Source: Paraburkholderia fungorum (GTDB lineage Bacteria; Pseudomonadota; Gammaproteobacteria; Burkholderiales; Burkholderiaceae). From it: a stretch of 64,000 nt of DNA. Location: assembly GCF_900099835.1 (NCBI RefSeq), contig NZ_FNKP01000002.1, positions 1,860,001-1,924,000 on the forward strand. The letters run 5' to 3'. The translations under genes were made by a program, and so were the position numbers. A model generated the notes under the pieces. It was given only the letters and a program-made list of their open reading frames with translations. It was not told the DNA's origin and searched no databases. Below are positions 56,216 through 64,000 of the stretch, piece by piece; position 1 is the stretch's first letter; the number at the start of each line of letters is the position of its first letter.

Positions 56216-57151
56216 TCAGGCTGTCGCGGACGCGCGCAGACGATTGACGAGCTGGTTGTCCTTGCCCTGCACCAGCGGCGTCAACCCGATGTTGAACTCG
56301 ATTTCCTTATACGCGTCGGCCTTCATGCCGAGCGCCAGGCCGCCGGTCTTTTCAACGACGTGCGGAATCAGATCTTCACGGGTGGCGTACGCGAAGTCGT
56401 CCCAGATCAGCGGATCGCCTTCGATGTTGATCTGCGTGGTCAGCTTGCGGTATTTGTCGCTCGTGGCGAAGAAGTGAACGTGCGCGGGACGGTTGCCATG
56501 ACGCGCGAGCACGTTCAGCAACTGCTGCGTCGCGCCGTGCGGCGGGCAGCCGTAGCCGACCGGCATCAGCGTGCGGAATTCGTACTTGCCGTCGGCACCC
56601 GTGCTCACCGCGCCACGCAGATTGAACTCGCTCTGCGCGCCCGTCGGGTCGAAATGCGAATAGAAGCCCTTCGAGTTGGCGTGCCAGCATTCGACTACCG
56701 CGCCCGCGACGGGCTTGCCGTCAGGACCCGTCACCGTGCCGCGAATGACCAGCGGTCCTGCATCCTCGTCCGGGTTGACGTCGAGCTTCGCGACGCCGTC
56801 ACGCACCGGTGCGCCAGCGACGTACAACGGACCTTCAATCGTGCGGGCCGTGCCGCCAGTGATGTCGGCGGCCTTGTCTTCGGCGTCCATCCGGATGTCG
56901 AGGAATTTTTCCAGACCGAGACCGGCGGCGAGCAACGCGGCTTCGCCGTCCTGGCCCAGCTTGTTGAAGTAGTGGACACCCGCCCAGATTTCATCGGGCG
57001 TCATGTCGAGGTCGTCGATGGCCTTGAACAGGTCGCCCAGCAGGCGATTGACGATCTGCTTCGCGCGAGCATTGCCGTCCTGGCTTCCGAGGTTGGCAGC
57101 GGCCTTCAACAGGTCCTGCACTTCCTTCGTATCGAACACTTTGACGCTCAT
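56216..57151 (-). CDS. catA: Catechol 1,2-dioxygenase
   Basis: The 311-residue intradiol dioxygenase cleaves catechol to cis,cis-muconate. The four Fe(III) ligands fall at Tyr164, Tyr200, His224 and His226, the same numbers as in the Acinetobacter enzyme (KGFYSHFD, VGYGCPPHG, RPAHVHF). The N-terminal helical dimerisation domain is present. CAGGAGCAGAC precedes the ATG at 57151. It is divergent from catR and heads the catA-benABCD transcript. Confidence 0.95.
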   Translation of the reverse strand: MSVKVFDTKEVQDLLKAAANLGSQDGNARAKQIVNRLLGDLFKAIDDLDMTPDEIWAGVHYFNKLGQDGEAALLAAGLGLEKFLDIRMDAEDKAADITGGTARTIEGPLYVAGAPVRDGVAKLDVNPDEDAGPLVIRGTVTGPDGKPVAGAVVECWHANSKGFYSHFDPTGAQSEFNLRGAVSTGADGKYEFRTLMPVGYGCPPHGATQQLLNVLARHGNRPAHVHFFATSDKYRKLTTQINIEGDPLIWDDFAYATREDLIPHVVEKTGGLALGMKADAYKEIEFNIGLTPLVQGKDNQLVNRLRASATA

Positions 57152-57212
57152 GTCTGCTCCTGAATCTCTATTTATGGTGGGGGTTAACCCTTGATCCGGC
57201 ACACGCTTAGAT

Positions 57213-57227
57213 ATGTCTGAAAGGTAT
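57213..57227. promoter_or_regulatory. Candidate CatR/BenM-type half-conserved site, catA side
   Basis: ATGT-N7-GTAT matches six of eight positions of the ATAC-N7-GTAT element of CatM/BenM-type LysR regulators, with a perfect right half and the T-N11-A core kept. It lies 62 bases upstream of catA. Sub-sites in such regulators are often imperfect. Confidence 0.35.
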
Positions 57228-57286
57228 AATTGGGTGCTGAAACAGAGTGTGAATGCAGAATAATGGACAGTACAAAGCCGCGTCCA

Positions 57287-57301
57287 ACACTGATTTGGTA
57301 T
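57287..57301. promoter_or_regulatory. Candidate CatR/BenM-type site near the catR start
   Basis: ACAC-N7-GTAT matches seven of eight positions of ATAC-N7-GTAT. It lies 25 bases before the catR ATG, where binding would fit autorepression. The T of the T-N11-A core is replaced by C. Confidence 0.4.
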
Positions 57302-57326
57302 CGGGCTATATCCAGGAGGTATTGAA

Positions 57327-58250
57327 ATGGAACTGCGGCATCTTCGTTATTTCGTCGCGGTGGCCGAGGAACGCAATTTCACGCGCGCGGCGCAGCGGCT
57401 CAACATTGCGCAGCCGCCTTTAAGCCGTCAGATCCAGCAACTCGAAGAGACGCTCGGCGTCCAGTTACTGGAGCGCAATTCACGTCCGCTAAAGCTGACG
57501 GAGACCGGCAAGTTCTTTTATTCGCATGCCGCCCAGTTGCTCGCGCAGACTGCCGATCTCGAATCCATGACCCGGCGTGTGGGCAATATCGAGCGGAGTC
57601 TGTCGGTTGGGTTCGTCGGGTCGACCCTGTATGGCATGCTGCCGAAAATCATCCGGCGCTTTCGCGACCAGAATGCGACAGTCGAGTTGAGCCTGCACGA
57701 AATGTCGACGATGGATCAGATCCGGGCGCTGAAGGACGGGCGGATCGACGTCGGTTTCGGCCGTATCCGGCTGGAGGACCCGAACATCCGCCGGGTGATT
57801 CTCCGCGAAGAGAAGATGATCGTGGCGTTGCCGGAGGGCCATCCGCTTTCCACGGCGAAACCCGTTGTGGCCCTGCGCGACCTGACTAACGAAACGCTGA
57901 TCATTTTCCCGAAGTCGCCCCGCCCCAGTTACGCGGACCAGGTGCTCGCGGCCTTTCACGACCGCGCGCTGGAACCGCGCAAGATTTACGAAGTGCGCGA
58001 ATTGCAGATCGCGCTGGGACTGGTTGCGGCGGGCGAAGGCATTTCCATTGTTCCGAGCAGCGTGAACGGCCTCAAGCGCGACGACGTGAGCTACAAGGAA
58101 CTGGACGACCCGACGCTGGTGTCGCCGATCATCATGAGCATGCGCGCGCTCGACGAATCGCGCGACATCCGCGAAATGCTCGAACTCGTGTACCGACTGT
58201 ACGAGGAAGAGGATATCCCCTACACAGCTCGCGTCGAGCGGGCTCCGTGA
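57327..58250 (+). CDS. catR: LysR-family regulator of cat/ben genes
   Basis: The 307-residue regulator begins MELRHLRYFVAVAEERNFTR and continues AAQRLNIAQPPLSRQIQQLE, the CatR/CatM/BenM signature, followed by the effector domain (GFVGSTLYGMLPKIIRRF). Regulators of this group respond to cis,cis-muconate and sometimes benzoate. CAGGAGG precedes the ATG. It lies between divergent catA and co-directional catB, with ATAC-N7-GTAT-like elements on both sides. Confidence 0.92.
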   Translation: MELRHLRYFVAVAEERNFTRAAQRLNIAQPPLSRQIQQLEETLGVQLLERNSRPLKLTETGKFFYSHAAQLLAQTADLESMTRRVGNIERSLSVGFVGSTLYGMLPKIIRRFRDQNATVELSLHEMSTMDQIRALKDGRIDVGFGRIRLEDPNIRRVILREEKMIVALPEGHPLSTAKPVVALRDLTNETLIIFPKSPRPSYADQVLAAFHDRALEPRKIYEVRELQIALGLVAAGEGISIVPSSVNGLKRDDVSYKELDDPTLVSPIIMSMRALDESRDIREMLELVYRLYEEEDIPYTARVERAP

Positions 58251-58258
58251 CTGCCGCC

Positions 58259-58273
58259 ATACCTCTGCGGTAT
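58259..58273. promoter_or_regulatory. Perfect ATAC-N7-GTAT LysR site upstream of catB
   Basis: ATAC (58259-58262), seven bases, GTAT (58270-58273) is an exact match to the CatM/BenM consensus, and the dyad extends to ATACC-N5-GGTAT. It begins eight bases after the catR stop and 83 bases before the catB ATG, a usual activator distance (-60 to -80 region). Confidence 0.75.
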
Positions 58274-58355
58274 CGCACTAGACGTTAATGGTGTTGGACA
58301 GCCGATTATTGCGCGGGCAATACTGCAGCAACTCATCCACTCCGTCACCCAAGGT

Positions 58356-59483
58356 ATGAACCCGCAAATCACCTCCGTCGAAGCGATTCTGGTCGATCTC
58401 CCGACCATTCGCGCGCATCAGCTAGCCATGGCGACGATGCAGCAGCAAACCCTCGTCATCGTCCGGCTGCGTTCCAGCGACGGCATCGAAGGCCTTGGCG
58501 AAGCCACCACGATCGGCGGGCTGTCGTACGGTGACGAGAGTCCCGAAGGCATCAAGCTGACTATCGACACCTACCTTGCACCGGCGGTCATCGGCCAGGA
58601 CGCGACCAATATCAACAGCGCGATGCTCAAGCTGAACAAGGTCGCGAAAGGCAACCGCTTCGCCAAATGCGCGATCGAAACCGCTTTACTCGATGCGCAG
58701 GGCAAACGCCTCGGCGTGCCCGTATCGACGTTGCTGGGCGGCGCTGTGCGCAAGACGCTCCCCGTTCTCTGGACGCTCGCGAGCGGAGACACGCAACGGG
58801 ATATCGAGGAAGCGGAGACGCTCCTCGCCGAACGCCGCCATAACACGTTCAAACTGAAGATCGGCCGCCGCAGCGTGCGTGACGACGTCGCTCACGTATC
58901 GAAGATCAAGGCGGCGCTCGGCGATCGCGCGAAGGTCACGGTCGACGTGAATCAGGCCTGGAGTGAAGTTGACGCGACGCTCGGCATCGCAGCGCTCGAA
59001 GCCGCCGGCATCGACCTGATCGAGCAGCCGACACCTCGCGAGCAGCGCGGCGCGCTCGCCAGGCTGGCCGCGCGTTTCATCGTGCCGATCATGGCCGACG
59101 AAGCCGTGACCGGCCCGGAAGACGCGCTCGAACTCGCACGCGACGCATGTGCCGACGTGTTCGCGTTGAAGATCGCGAAGTCTGGCGGTATCTACGGAAT
59201 GATGCGCGCAGCGGCTATCGCGGATGCGGCAGGTATCTCGCTGTATGGCGGCACGATGCTCGAAGGCAGCATTGGATCGATTGCGTCGGCGCATGGATTC
59301 TGCGCGCTGCCGCAACTTGCCTGGGGTACCGAACTATTCGGGCCGCTGCTCGTGAAGGACGATATCGTCACGGCGCGGCCGCAATATCGGGACTTCGACC
59401 TTCATTTGCCGGAAGGTCCGGGCCTGGGTCTTCATATCGACGAAGACAAGCTCGCCTTCTATCGTCGCGACAAGAAAAGCTGA
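58356..59483 (+). CDS. catB: Muconate cycloisomerase
   Basis: The 375-residue enolase-superfamily enzyme converts cis,cis-muconate to muconolactone. It has the KxK motif (Lys166/Lys168 in TFKLKIGRR), metal ligands Asp197, Glu223 and Asp248 (VDVNQAW, IEQPT, ADEAV) and Lys272 (LKIAKSGG). TIGGLSYGDES near residue 52 matches CatB. It is 105 bases after catR; the LysR element lies in this gap. Confidence 0.94.
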   Translation: MNPQITSVEAILVDLPTIRAHQLAMATMQQQTLVIVRLRSSDGIEGLGEATTIGGLSYGDESPEGIKLTIDTYLAPAVIGQDATNINSAMLKLNKVAKGNRFAKCAIETALLDAQGKRLGVPVSTLLGGAVRKTLPVLWTLASGDTQRDIEEAETLLAERRHNTFKLKIGRRSVRDDVAHVSKIKAALGDRAKVTVDVNQAWSEVDATLGIAALEAAGIDLIEQPTPREQRGALARLAARFIVPIMADEAVTGPEDALELARDACADVFALKIAKSGGIYGMMRAAAIADAAGISLYGGTMLEGSIGSIASAHGFCALPQLAWGTELFGPLLVKDDIVTARPQYRDFDLHLPEGPGLGLHIDEDKLAFYRRDKKS

Positions 59484-59521
59484 GCGCCACTAGCGCGACG
59501 CAAAACCGCTCACGCCGACTT

Positions 59522-59546
59522 CTCCCGCTTGGCTGGCCTGCGGGAG
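59522..59546 (+). other. Hairpin between catB and catC
   Basis: CTCCCGC (59522-59528) and GCGGGAG (59540-59546) form a perfect 7-bp stem with an 11-base loop. It lies 38 bases after the catB stop and 33 before catC. Without a T-run it may adjust expression within the transcript. Confidence 0.4.
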
Positions 59547-59579
59547 CGTCTCATTTGCCTTATTTCGCAGAGGAAGACA

Positions 59580-59858
59580 ATGCTTTATCTCGTAAGAATG
59601 GACGTACATCTGCCGCACGATATGCCCGCCGCTCAGGCCGACGAAATCAAGGCGCGCGAAAAGGCTTACTCGCAGGAATTGCAACGGCAAGGGAAGTGGC
59701 AGCAGTTGCATCGTGTTGTCGGCGAGTACGCTAATTACAGCGTGTTCGATGTTGAATCGAACGATGAGCTTCACACGATTCTTTCCGGCCTGCCGCTGTT
59801 TCCGTATATGACGATGAAGGTGACGGCGCTCGCGCGTCATCCTTCTTCGATACGCTGA
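59580..59858 (+). CDS. catC: Muconolactone delta-isomerase
   Basis: The 92-residue protein converts muconolactone to beta-ketoadipate enol-lactone. It begins MLYLVRMDVHLPHDMP and has the SNDELHTILSGLPLFPYM motif of CatC. Length is exactly as in the family (about 92-96). CAGAGGAAGACA precedes the ATG at 59580. The later beta-ketoadipate genes (catD, pcaIJ, pcaF) are not in the window. Confidence 0.94.
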   Translation: MLYLVRMDVHLPHDMPAAQADEIKAREKAYSQELQRQGKWQQLHRVVGEYANYSVFDVESNDELHTILSGLPLFPYMTMKVTALARHPSSIR

Positions 59859-59867
59859 TAAGGCAAC

Positions 59868-59911
59868 GTTGTTGCTACAGCGGCGGACTTTTTCGCCGCT
59901 GTAGCAACAAC
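59868..59911. terminator. Long 18-bp inverted repeat between catC and an MFS gene
   Basis: GTTGTTGCTACAGCGGCG (59868-59885) and its exact complement CGCCGCTGTAGCAACAAC (59894-59911) flank an 8-base loop GACTTTTT. It is the longest perfect inverted repeat I noticed in the window. It starts 10 bases after the catC stop and ends 24 bases before the convergent MFS stop, fitting a bidirectional terminator, although only TTT follows the stem on the plus strand. Confidence 0.7.
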
Positions 59912-59934
59912 TTTCATTACTGGCTTCAGGCGAA

Positions 59935-61404
59935 CTACCGGGAAATCTTCTCCAGTTCAAGCCCTTTGGTACGCGGCCCCATCAACCCAATCGCCAGCAT
60001 CACAATCAGCATCGCCCCCGCGATAAACACGAACACGCCCGCCGTGCCGAACTGCTTCAACACCTCGGCAATCAGAAACGCCGTGAAGATCGCGGAAAAC
60101 CGGCTCCACGAATACACGAAGCCCACTGCACGCGCGCGGATGCTGGTCGGAAAAAGCTCCGACTGATACGCGTGAAAGCTGTAGGAAATGATATTGCCCG
60201 CGAGCGTCAGACACACGCCCAGGCTCACCAGCAACACCGCGCCCGACGCCTGGCTGAACCACAGCCCGCAGACGATATTCACGCCCGCCATCACCACGAT
60301 CACGGTCTTACGCTCGAAGCGGTCGCCGATAAAAAGCCCGATCACCGGACCCAGCGGCGCGGCCAGCGCGATCACGCTCGAATACATCAGACTCGTGGTA
60401 ATCGTAATGCCCTGCTTGATCAGCAACGTCGGCACCCAGTTCGCGAAGCCGTAAAAACCCACCGTCTGGAAGATGTTGAAGATCGTCATCATCAGCGTGC
60501 GGCTGCGGTATGGGGGCACCCACATATCGCGGAAACTCCCGCGCGGCGCGACCGGCACCGGCGGAGCAGGCGGCGGCAACTCGCGGCCGTATTCGCGGCG
60601 CACCTTCGCTTCGAGTTCGGTCATCACGCGGTCGGCTTCGGCAACGCGGCCTTGCTGCGCGAGCCAGCGCGGGCTTTCCGGCAGCGCCCGGCGGATCCAC
60701 CAGACAAACAGCGCGCCGTGTGCGCCGATCAGCACGACCCAACGCCAGCCGTCGAGACCGAACAGCGTGCGCGGCACCAGCAGAAACGACAGAAACGCCA
60801 CGACAGGGACAGCGGTAAAACCCACCGCCTGCTCGCACGCGAACGCGCGACCGCGAATCTGTTTGGGCACCAGTTCGGAGATGTAAGTGCCGATCGTCAC
60901 CAGTTCGACGCCGATGCCGATGCCCGCGACAAAGCGCCAGAAGTTCAGCCCCGTGGCCGTTTCCTGAAAAGCCATGATCACGTTCGCCGCCGTGTACCAC
61001 AGCAGCGAATACGTGAAGACGGCGCGGCGTCCGAAGCGATCGGCGAGAAAACCGCATGCAATCGTGCCGATAAACAGCCCGCTGAATAGCGCGGCAATAA
61101 AACTCGCGACGCCGGTCGTGCCGAACAGCCCGTGAGTGGTCGCCGTCAGCAGCCCGCTCTTGACGAGGCCCGGCGCGATATAGCCGGAATACAGCAGATC
61201 GTAGAGTTCGAAGAAGAAGCCGAGGCTCAGCAGCACCACCAGTTTCCAGATGGAACGGGTGGCGGGCAGCCGGTCGAGGCGTGCCGAAATGCTGCCTGCG
61301 TCGAGCGACGCCGCGCTGGCCGCGCCCCCTTCCAGAGCGCCGGCCGATGCCGCCGCATGAGCGCCGTTGCGGGTGACGGCCCCGGTGTGATCGGGTGATG
61401 CCAT
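59935..61404 (-). CDS. MFS transporter (sugar-porter/NiaP-like branch)
   Basis: The 489-residue carrier has 12 helices, with FFFELYDLLYSGYIAPGLVK in helix 1, GFLADRFGRRAVF, a loop ending PESPRWLAQQGRV after helix 6, and GLFIGDRFERKTV in the second half. The PESPRWL motif is shared with the sugar porter and related organic-ion carriers. CCAGGAGACAAACAAC precedes the ATG at 61404; the first 40 residues are Ala/Gly-rich and polar. It lies 124 bases after the aconitase-like gene in the same direction and may import that enzyme's substrate. Confidence 0.8.
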   Translation of the reverse strand: MASPDHTGAVTRNGAHAAASAGALEGGAASAASLDAGSISARLDRLPATRSIWKLVVLLSLGFFFELYDLLYSGYIAPGLVKSGLLTATTHGLFGTTGVASFIAALFSGLFIGTIACGFLADRFGRRAVFTYSLLWYTAANVIMAFQETATGLNFWRFVAGIGIGVELVTIGTYISELVPKQIRGRAFACEQAVGFTAVPVVAFLSFLLVPRTLFGLDGWRWVVLIGAHGALFVWWIRRALPESPRWLAQQGRVAEADRVMTELEAKVRREYGRELPPPAPPVPVAPRGSFRDMWVPPYRSRTLMMTIFNIFQTVGFYGFANWVPTLLIKQGITITTSLMYSSVIALAAPLGPVIGLFIGDRFERKTVIVVMAGVNIVCGLWFSQASGAVLLVSLGVCLTLAGNIISYSFHAYQSELFPTSIRARAVGFVYSWSRFSAIFTAFLIAEVLKQFGTAGVFVFIAGAMLIVMLAIGLMGPRTKGLELEKISR

Positions 61405-61528
61405 GTTGTTTGTCTCCTGGTGATGCAGGCGAAAATATGAGGCTCGCCGGGGCCGGTCTGGTGCCGGCCTGTCGACCTTTTGCGCCTTGCACGCACCACG
61501 CTGCCGGACCCTGGGTCCGGCGAGCATT

Positions 61529-63469
61529 CTAGCCGCGTGCGCGCTTCAATTGTTCGAAGGTGGTGATTTTTCCGGCCAGGGCGCTGGCTGCCACCGTGTA
61601 CGGGCTGGCCAGCCAGACGTCGCCCGGCCCCGAGCGGCCCGGAAAATTACGGTTGATCGCGCTGATCGTGACCTCGTTCGCGGCGGCCGATTGACCGGGG
61701 CCGCAATTCGCGCACGATCCGCAGCCGGGCATCACGAGCGTCACGCCCGCGCGCTCGAAAACCGGCAGATAGCCCTGTTCCTCGCAATACGCGCGCACCG
61801 CCATGGTGCCGAATTGCAGGTACAGGCGCGTACCGTCGGGCACGCGAATGCCCCGCTCGACGCCCCAGCGCAGCACCTCGTGATAGAAGTCGAAGTCCTC
61901 GCGCTTGCCGGCGGTGCAGGAGCCGCCGTATGCGATATCGACCGCGACGTCCTGTTCGAGTTGCGGTGCGGGCACGCCGTTGCCGGGGTCGCCGGGTCGC
62001 GCGAGCATCGGCTCGATCGCGTTTGCGTCGATATGAATCGTGTCGCGGTACGTCGCGCCCGCGTCGCTTTTCATCCACGATTCGACGGTGAAATCGACGC
62101 CGCGCCGCTCCTTCAGAAACGCCTCCGTGCGCTCGTCAGGCTCGACGATGCCGGTGAACCCGCCCAATTCCGCGACCATGTTCGTCAACGTTGCGCGCTC
62201 GTCGATCGACATCGCGCGCACCGCCGCGCCGCCGTATTCGAACACGAGGCCGATCGCGCTGCCCGAGCGGATCGCGTCCATCCGCAGCAGATGCAGCACT
62301 ACGTCCTTCGCGGTCACGCCGTCACGCAATGCGCCGTCGATCTCGATCCGCAACGTCTCCGGCACCTTGCAGCGCACGTAGCCGGTCACCCAGCTATTGG
62401 CGATTTCCGTGGCGCCCGCGCCGAACGCGAGGCAGCCGAGCGCGCCCGAGTGCGGCGTATGCGAATCGGTGCCGCACGCCACCTGTCCCGGCAACGCGTA
62501 TTGCTCGGCCATCAACGCATGGCAGATGCCTTCGGAGCCGGGTAAGTTATCGAGCGCGCCGTGCGAGCGCACCGGATAGTCGCGCGAAAACGACGTGTGG
62601 CCTTCCATCAGATTCGCGACGCCGGACAACAGTCCGTCGCGCACATGTGGAATGCTCTGCGGCGCCAGCACCAGATGATCCTGAAACGCGATGATGTGAT
62701 CCGGCGCATGCAGCGGCGCGGGCTTGCCGAACGCGCGATGCATCAGGTGGGCGCACATGCCCGTGAAATAGTCGTGGCTGAAGCGCCAGTCGGCGGCGAT
62801 GAACACGCCGTCGCCACGCTGCGCGCCGGCGATACCCGGGTGCAGATGACGGTCGATGATCTTTTCGACCAGCGTCTTTGGGGTGGCGCTCGTTGCGTTG
62901 TCTCTCACGCGCGGCGCGGGCCAGTCCGCGAAACGGCTATACGCGAGCAGGCCACCGCTGCGCACGATCTGCTGCGTGAGCGCGTCGCGGCCTTTGAGAA
63001 ACTCTTCGATGGAGATCGCTTCGCCCGCGATCAGACGGTCGAGCACCGTGAAATCGGTGGTGGTCAGAATGCCGATGTTGTCGCAATTCTGCTGATAGAT
63101 CCGCTCGAAACTTTCCGCGACGATCAGCCTGATGCCCGCCGACAACTCCGCCAGCGGACTCGATTCGCGCGACGATCCTTTGCCATAGCGCTTGCCTGCC
63201 ACGGTCACCTGGAAGCCGCCGTCGCGAATCGCGTTGCGGCCAATCGGCATGCGCTCCCCGGCCTTGAAGCCGACATACGGAAACTGGCCGAGGCGTTCGT
63301 CGTACGTGAGCATCACGGTGACGGGCGTGATTTCGTCGGTGGACACGTTGTCGCGCAGCGCACCTGCTGTCTCACGCGTGAAGTTGTCGCCCGCGAGTTG
63401 CGCGTCGATCACAGCGGGGTCCTGGGACAGGTACAGCACGCGGCCGTCCAGTCGAATCGTATCGGTCAT
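61529..63469 (-). CDS. Aconitase-family hydro-lyase with N-terminal swivel domain
   Basis: The 646-residue protein is aconitase/isopropylmalate isomerase-like. The swivel (LeuD-like) domain comes first, residues about 1-190, with KRYGKGSSRESSPLAE and IVAESFERIYQQNCDNIGIL; the catalytic (LeuC-like) part follows with CGTDSHTPHSG (Cys332) and PGCGSCANCG (Cys583, Cys586) as [4Fe-4S] ligands. This order is opposite to AcnA and like AcnB without the HEAT domain. All cluster cysteines are present. It is shorter than AcnA/AcnB (about 860-890), so a non-citrate substrate is plausible. The MFS gene downstream and LysR upstream suggest a specialised organic-acid pathway. Confidence 0.8.
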   Translation of the reverse strand: MTDTIRLDGRVLYLSQDPAVIDAQLAGDNFTRETAGALRDNVSTDEITPVTVMLTYDERLGQFPYVGFKAGERMPIGRNAIRDGGFQVTVAGKRYGKGSSRESSPLAELSAGIRLIVAESFERIYQQNCDNIGILTTTDFTVLDRLIAGEAISIEEFLKGRDALTQQIVRSGGLLAYSRFADWPAPRVRDNATSATPKTLVEKIIDRHLHPGIAGAQRGDGVFIAADWRFSHDYFTGMCAHLMHRAFGKPAPLHAPDHIIAFQDHLVLAPQSIPHVRDGLLSGVANLMEGHTSFSRDYPVRSHGALDNLPGSEGICHALMAEQYALPGQVACGTDSHTPHSGALGCLAFGAGATEIANSWVTGYVRCKVPETLRIEIDGALRDGVTAKDVVLHLLRMDAIRSGSAIGLVFEYGGAAVRAMSIDERATLTNMVAELGGFTGIVEPDERTEAFLKERRGVDFTVESWMKSDAGATYRDTIHIDANAIEPMLARPGDPGNGVPAPQLEQDVAVDIAYGGSCTAGKREDFDFYHEVLRWGVERGIRVPDGTRLYLQFGTMAVRAYCEEQGYLPVFERAGVTLVMPGCGSCANCGPGQSAAANEVTISAINRNFPGRSGPGDVWLASPYTVAASALAGKITTFEQLKRARG

Positions 63470-63596
63470 GGCAAGGTTCTCCTTGCAAACACTATACGGC
63501 GCGATGTTGCATCGCCGAAGTGCTGGTGCGGCAACGCAGACTTCTCGTCTGGAGATGCATCCATACCCGACGACGCATTCGGCCCGCGCAACCGCG

Positions 63597-64000
63597 CTAT
63601 TTGCCCGTGCCGAGAAACCCGACCAGCGCCGCTGCGCTTGCGCTCAACTGATCGCGCGCCTTGAAAATCATCACCAGGCGGCGCACGGCCCAGGCGTCGC
63701 TCAACGACGGCACGCGCACGTCGAGCGCATTGACGTAAAGCAGCCCGACCTGCTCCGGCACCACGGCGATGCCGAGCCCCGCATGCACCATCCGGCACAA
63801 CGCGTCGAGACTGCTGACGCGAATCTTCACGTCGAGTTGACGGCCGGCGACAGCCGCCTGTTGCGTCAGCAGACGCGTGAGCGCGCTCTCGCTGCGCAGA
63901 CCGACAAAGCTGTCGTCCAGCAGATCGTCGAACGCCACGCGCTGCGCAGCCGCAAGCCGATGACCGCCCGGCACCAGTACCGCGAGACGGTCCTGCCGGT
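63597..64000 (-). CDS. LysR-family regulator, 3' part only (cut by window end)
   Basis: Only the C-terminal 134 residues or so are inside the window; the frame is open to base 64000 and the helix-turn-helix is outside. The visible part is the end of a LysR effector domain: DRLAVLVPGGHRLAAAQRVA, FVGLRSESALTRLL, MVHAGLGIAVVPEQV and the final FLGTGK. It lies 127 bases upstream of the aconitase-family gene on the same strand and may regulate it. The 127-base gap shows no other feature. Confidence 0.82.
   Translation of the reverse strand, partial: RQDRLAVLVPGGHRLAAAQRVAFDDLLDDSFVGLRSESALTRLLTQQAAVAGRQLDVKIRVSSLDALCRMVHAGLGIAVVPEQVGLLYVNALDVRVPSLSDAWAVRRLVMIFKARDQLSASAAALVGFLGTGK

Overview
The window is GC-rich with strong third-position GC bias, and its genes are densely packed and apparently intact. 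Three features point to a beta-proteobacterium of the Burkholderiaceae, most likely Paraburkholderia: a leucine-catabolic (liu) operon next to a TetR regulator, a catA-benABCD cluster with catR-catB-catC, and a DUF3138-type porin beside a polyamine transporter. This is inference from gene content; no rRNA or other taxonomic marker is present. I saw no tRNA, rRNA, CRISPR array, insertion sequence or phage gene. The region reads as ordinary chromosome devoted to nutrient catabolism.

Layout. 0.03-0.8 kb: a PhnD-like binding protein. 0.8-6.6 kb (minus): liuD-liuC-liuB-liuA, with a TetR-type regulator (probable LiuQ) divergent at 6.9 kb and a perfect dyad between them. 7.8-13.3 kb: DUF72 protein, DAHP synthase, HU, a small exported protein and a membrane GGDEF-EAL protein. 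13.4-18.6 kb: DUF899 protein, a GcvA-like LysR regulator, an MFS transporter, a cupin, and a DedA-rhodanese fusion. 18.7-35.3 kb: a large polyamine locus (agmatinase, PuuC, PuuR-like regulator; then PuuD, PuuA, SpuC-like transaminase, PotF/G/H/I-type transporter, outer-membrane protein, and two tandem PuuB-like oxidases). 35.6-38.2 kb: a DUF969-DUF979-DUF2891 operon of unknown role. 38.3-41.4 kb: a PRC-barrel protein and DNA polymerase II. 41.4-49.4 kb: a five-gene minus-strand operon (MFS, M20 amidohydrolase, DUF2817 zinc hydrolase, gamma-glutamyltransferase-family enzyme, MFS) with a divergent LysR gene. 49.5-52.3 kb: two overlapping dynamin-like GTPases. 52.4-59.9 kb: benzoate/catechol degradation. 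59.9-64 kb: an MFS transporter, an aconitase-family enzyme with its swivel domain first, and a LysR gene cut by the window end.

How the genes fit. Agmatine can be hydrolysed to putrescine, which is imported by the Pot-like system and degraded either by gamma-glutamylation (PuuA, PuuB, PuuC, PuuD) or by direct transamination (SpuC-like). Benzoate is converted by BenABC and BenD to catechol, then by CatA, CatB and CatC toward the beta-ketoadipate enol-lactone; a perfect ATAC-N7-GTAT element lies in front of catB. The liu genes convert isovaleryl-CoA to HMG-CoA.

The best candidates for undescribed biology are the paired dynamin-like GTPases, the DUF969/DUF979/DUF2891 operon, the GGT/M20/DUF2817 operon with its divergent LysR and 10-bp inverted repeat, the swivel-first aconitase-like enzyme, and the roughly 1-kb non-coding stretch with a good promoter in front of puuD.
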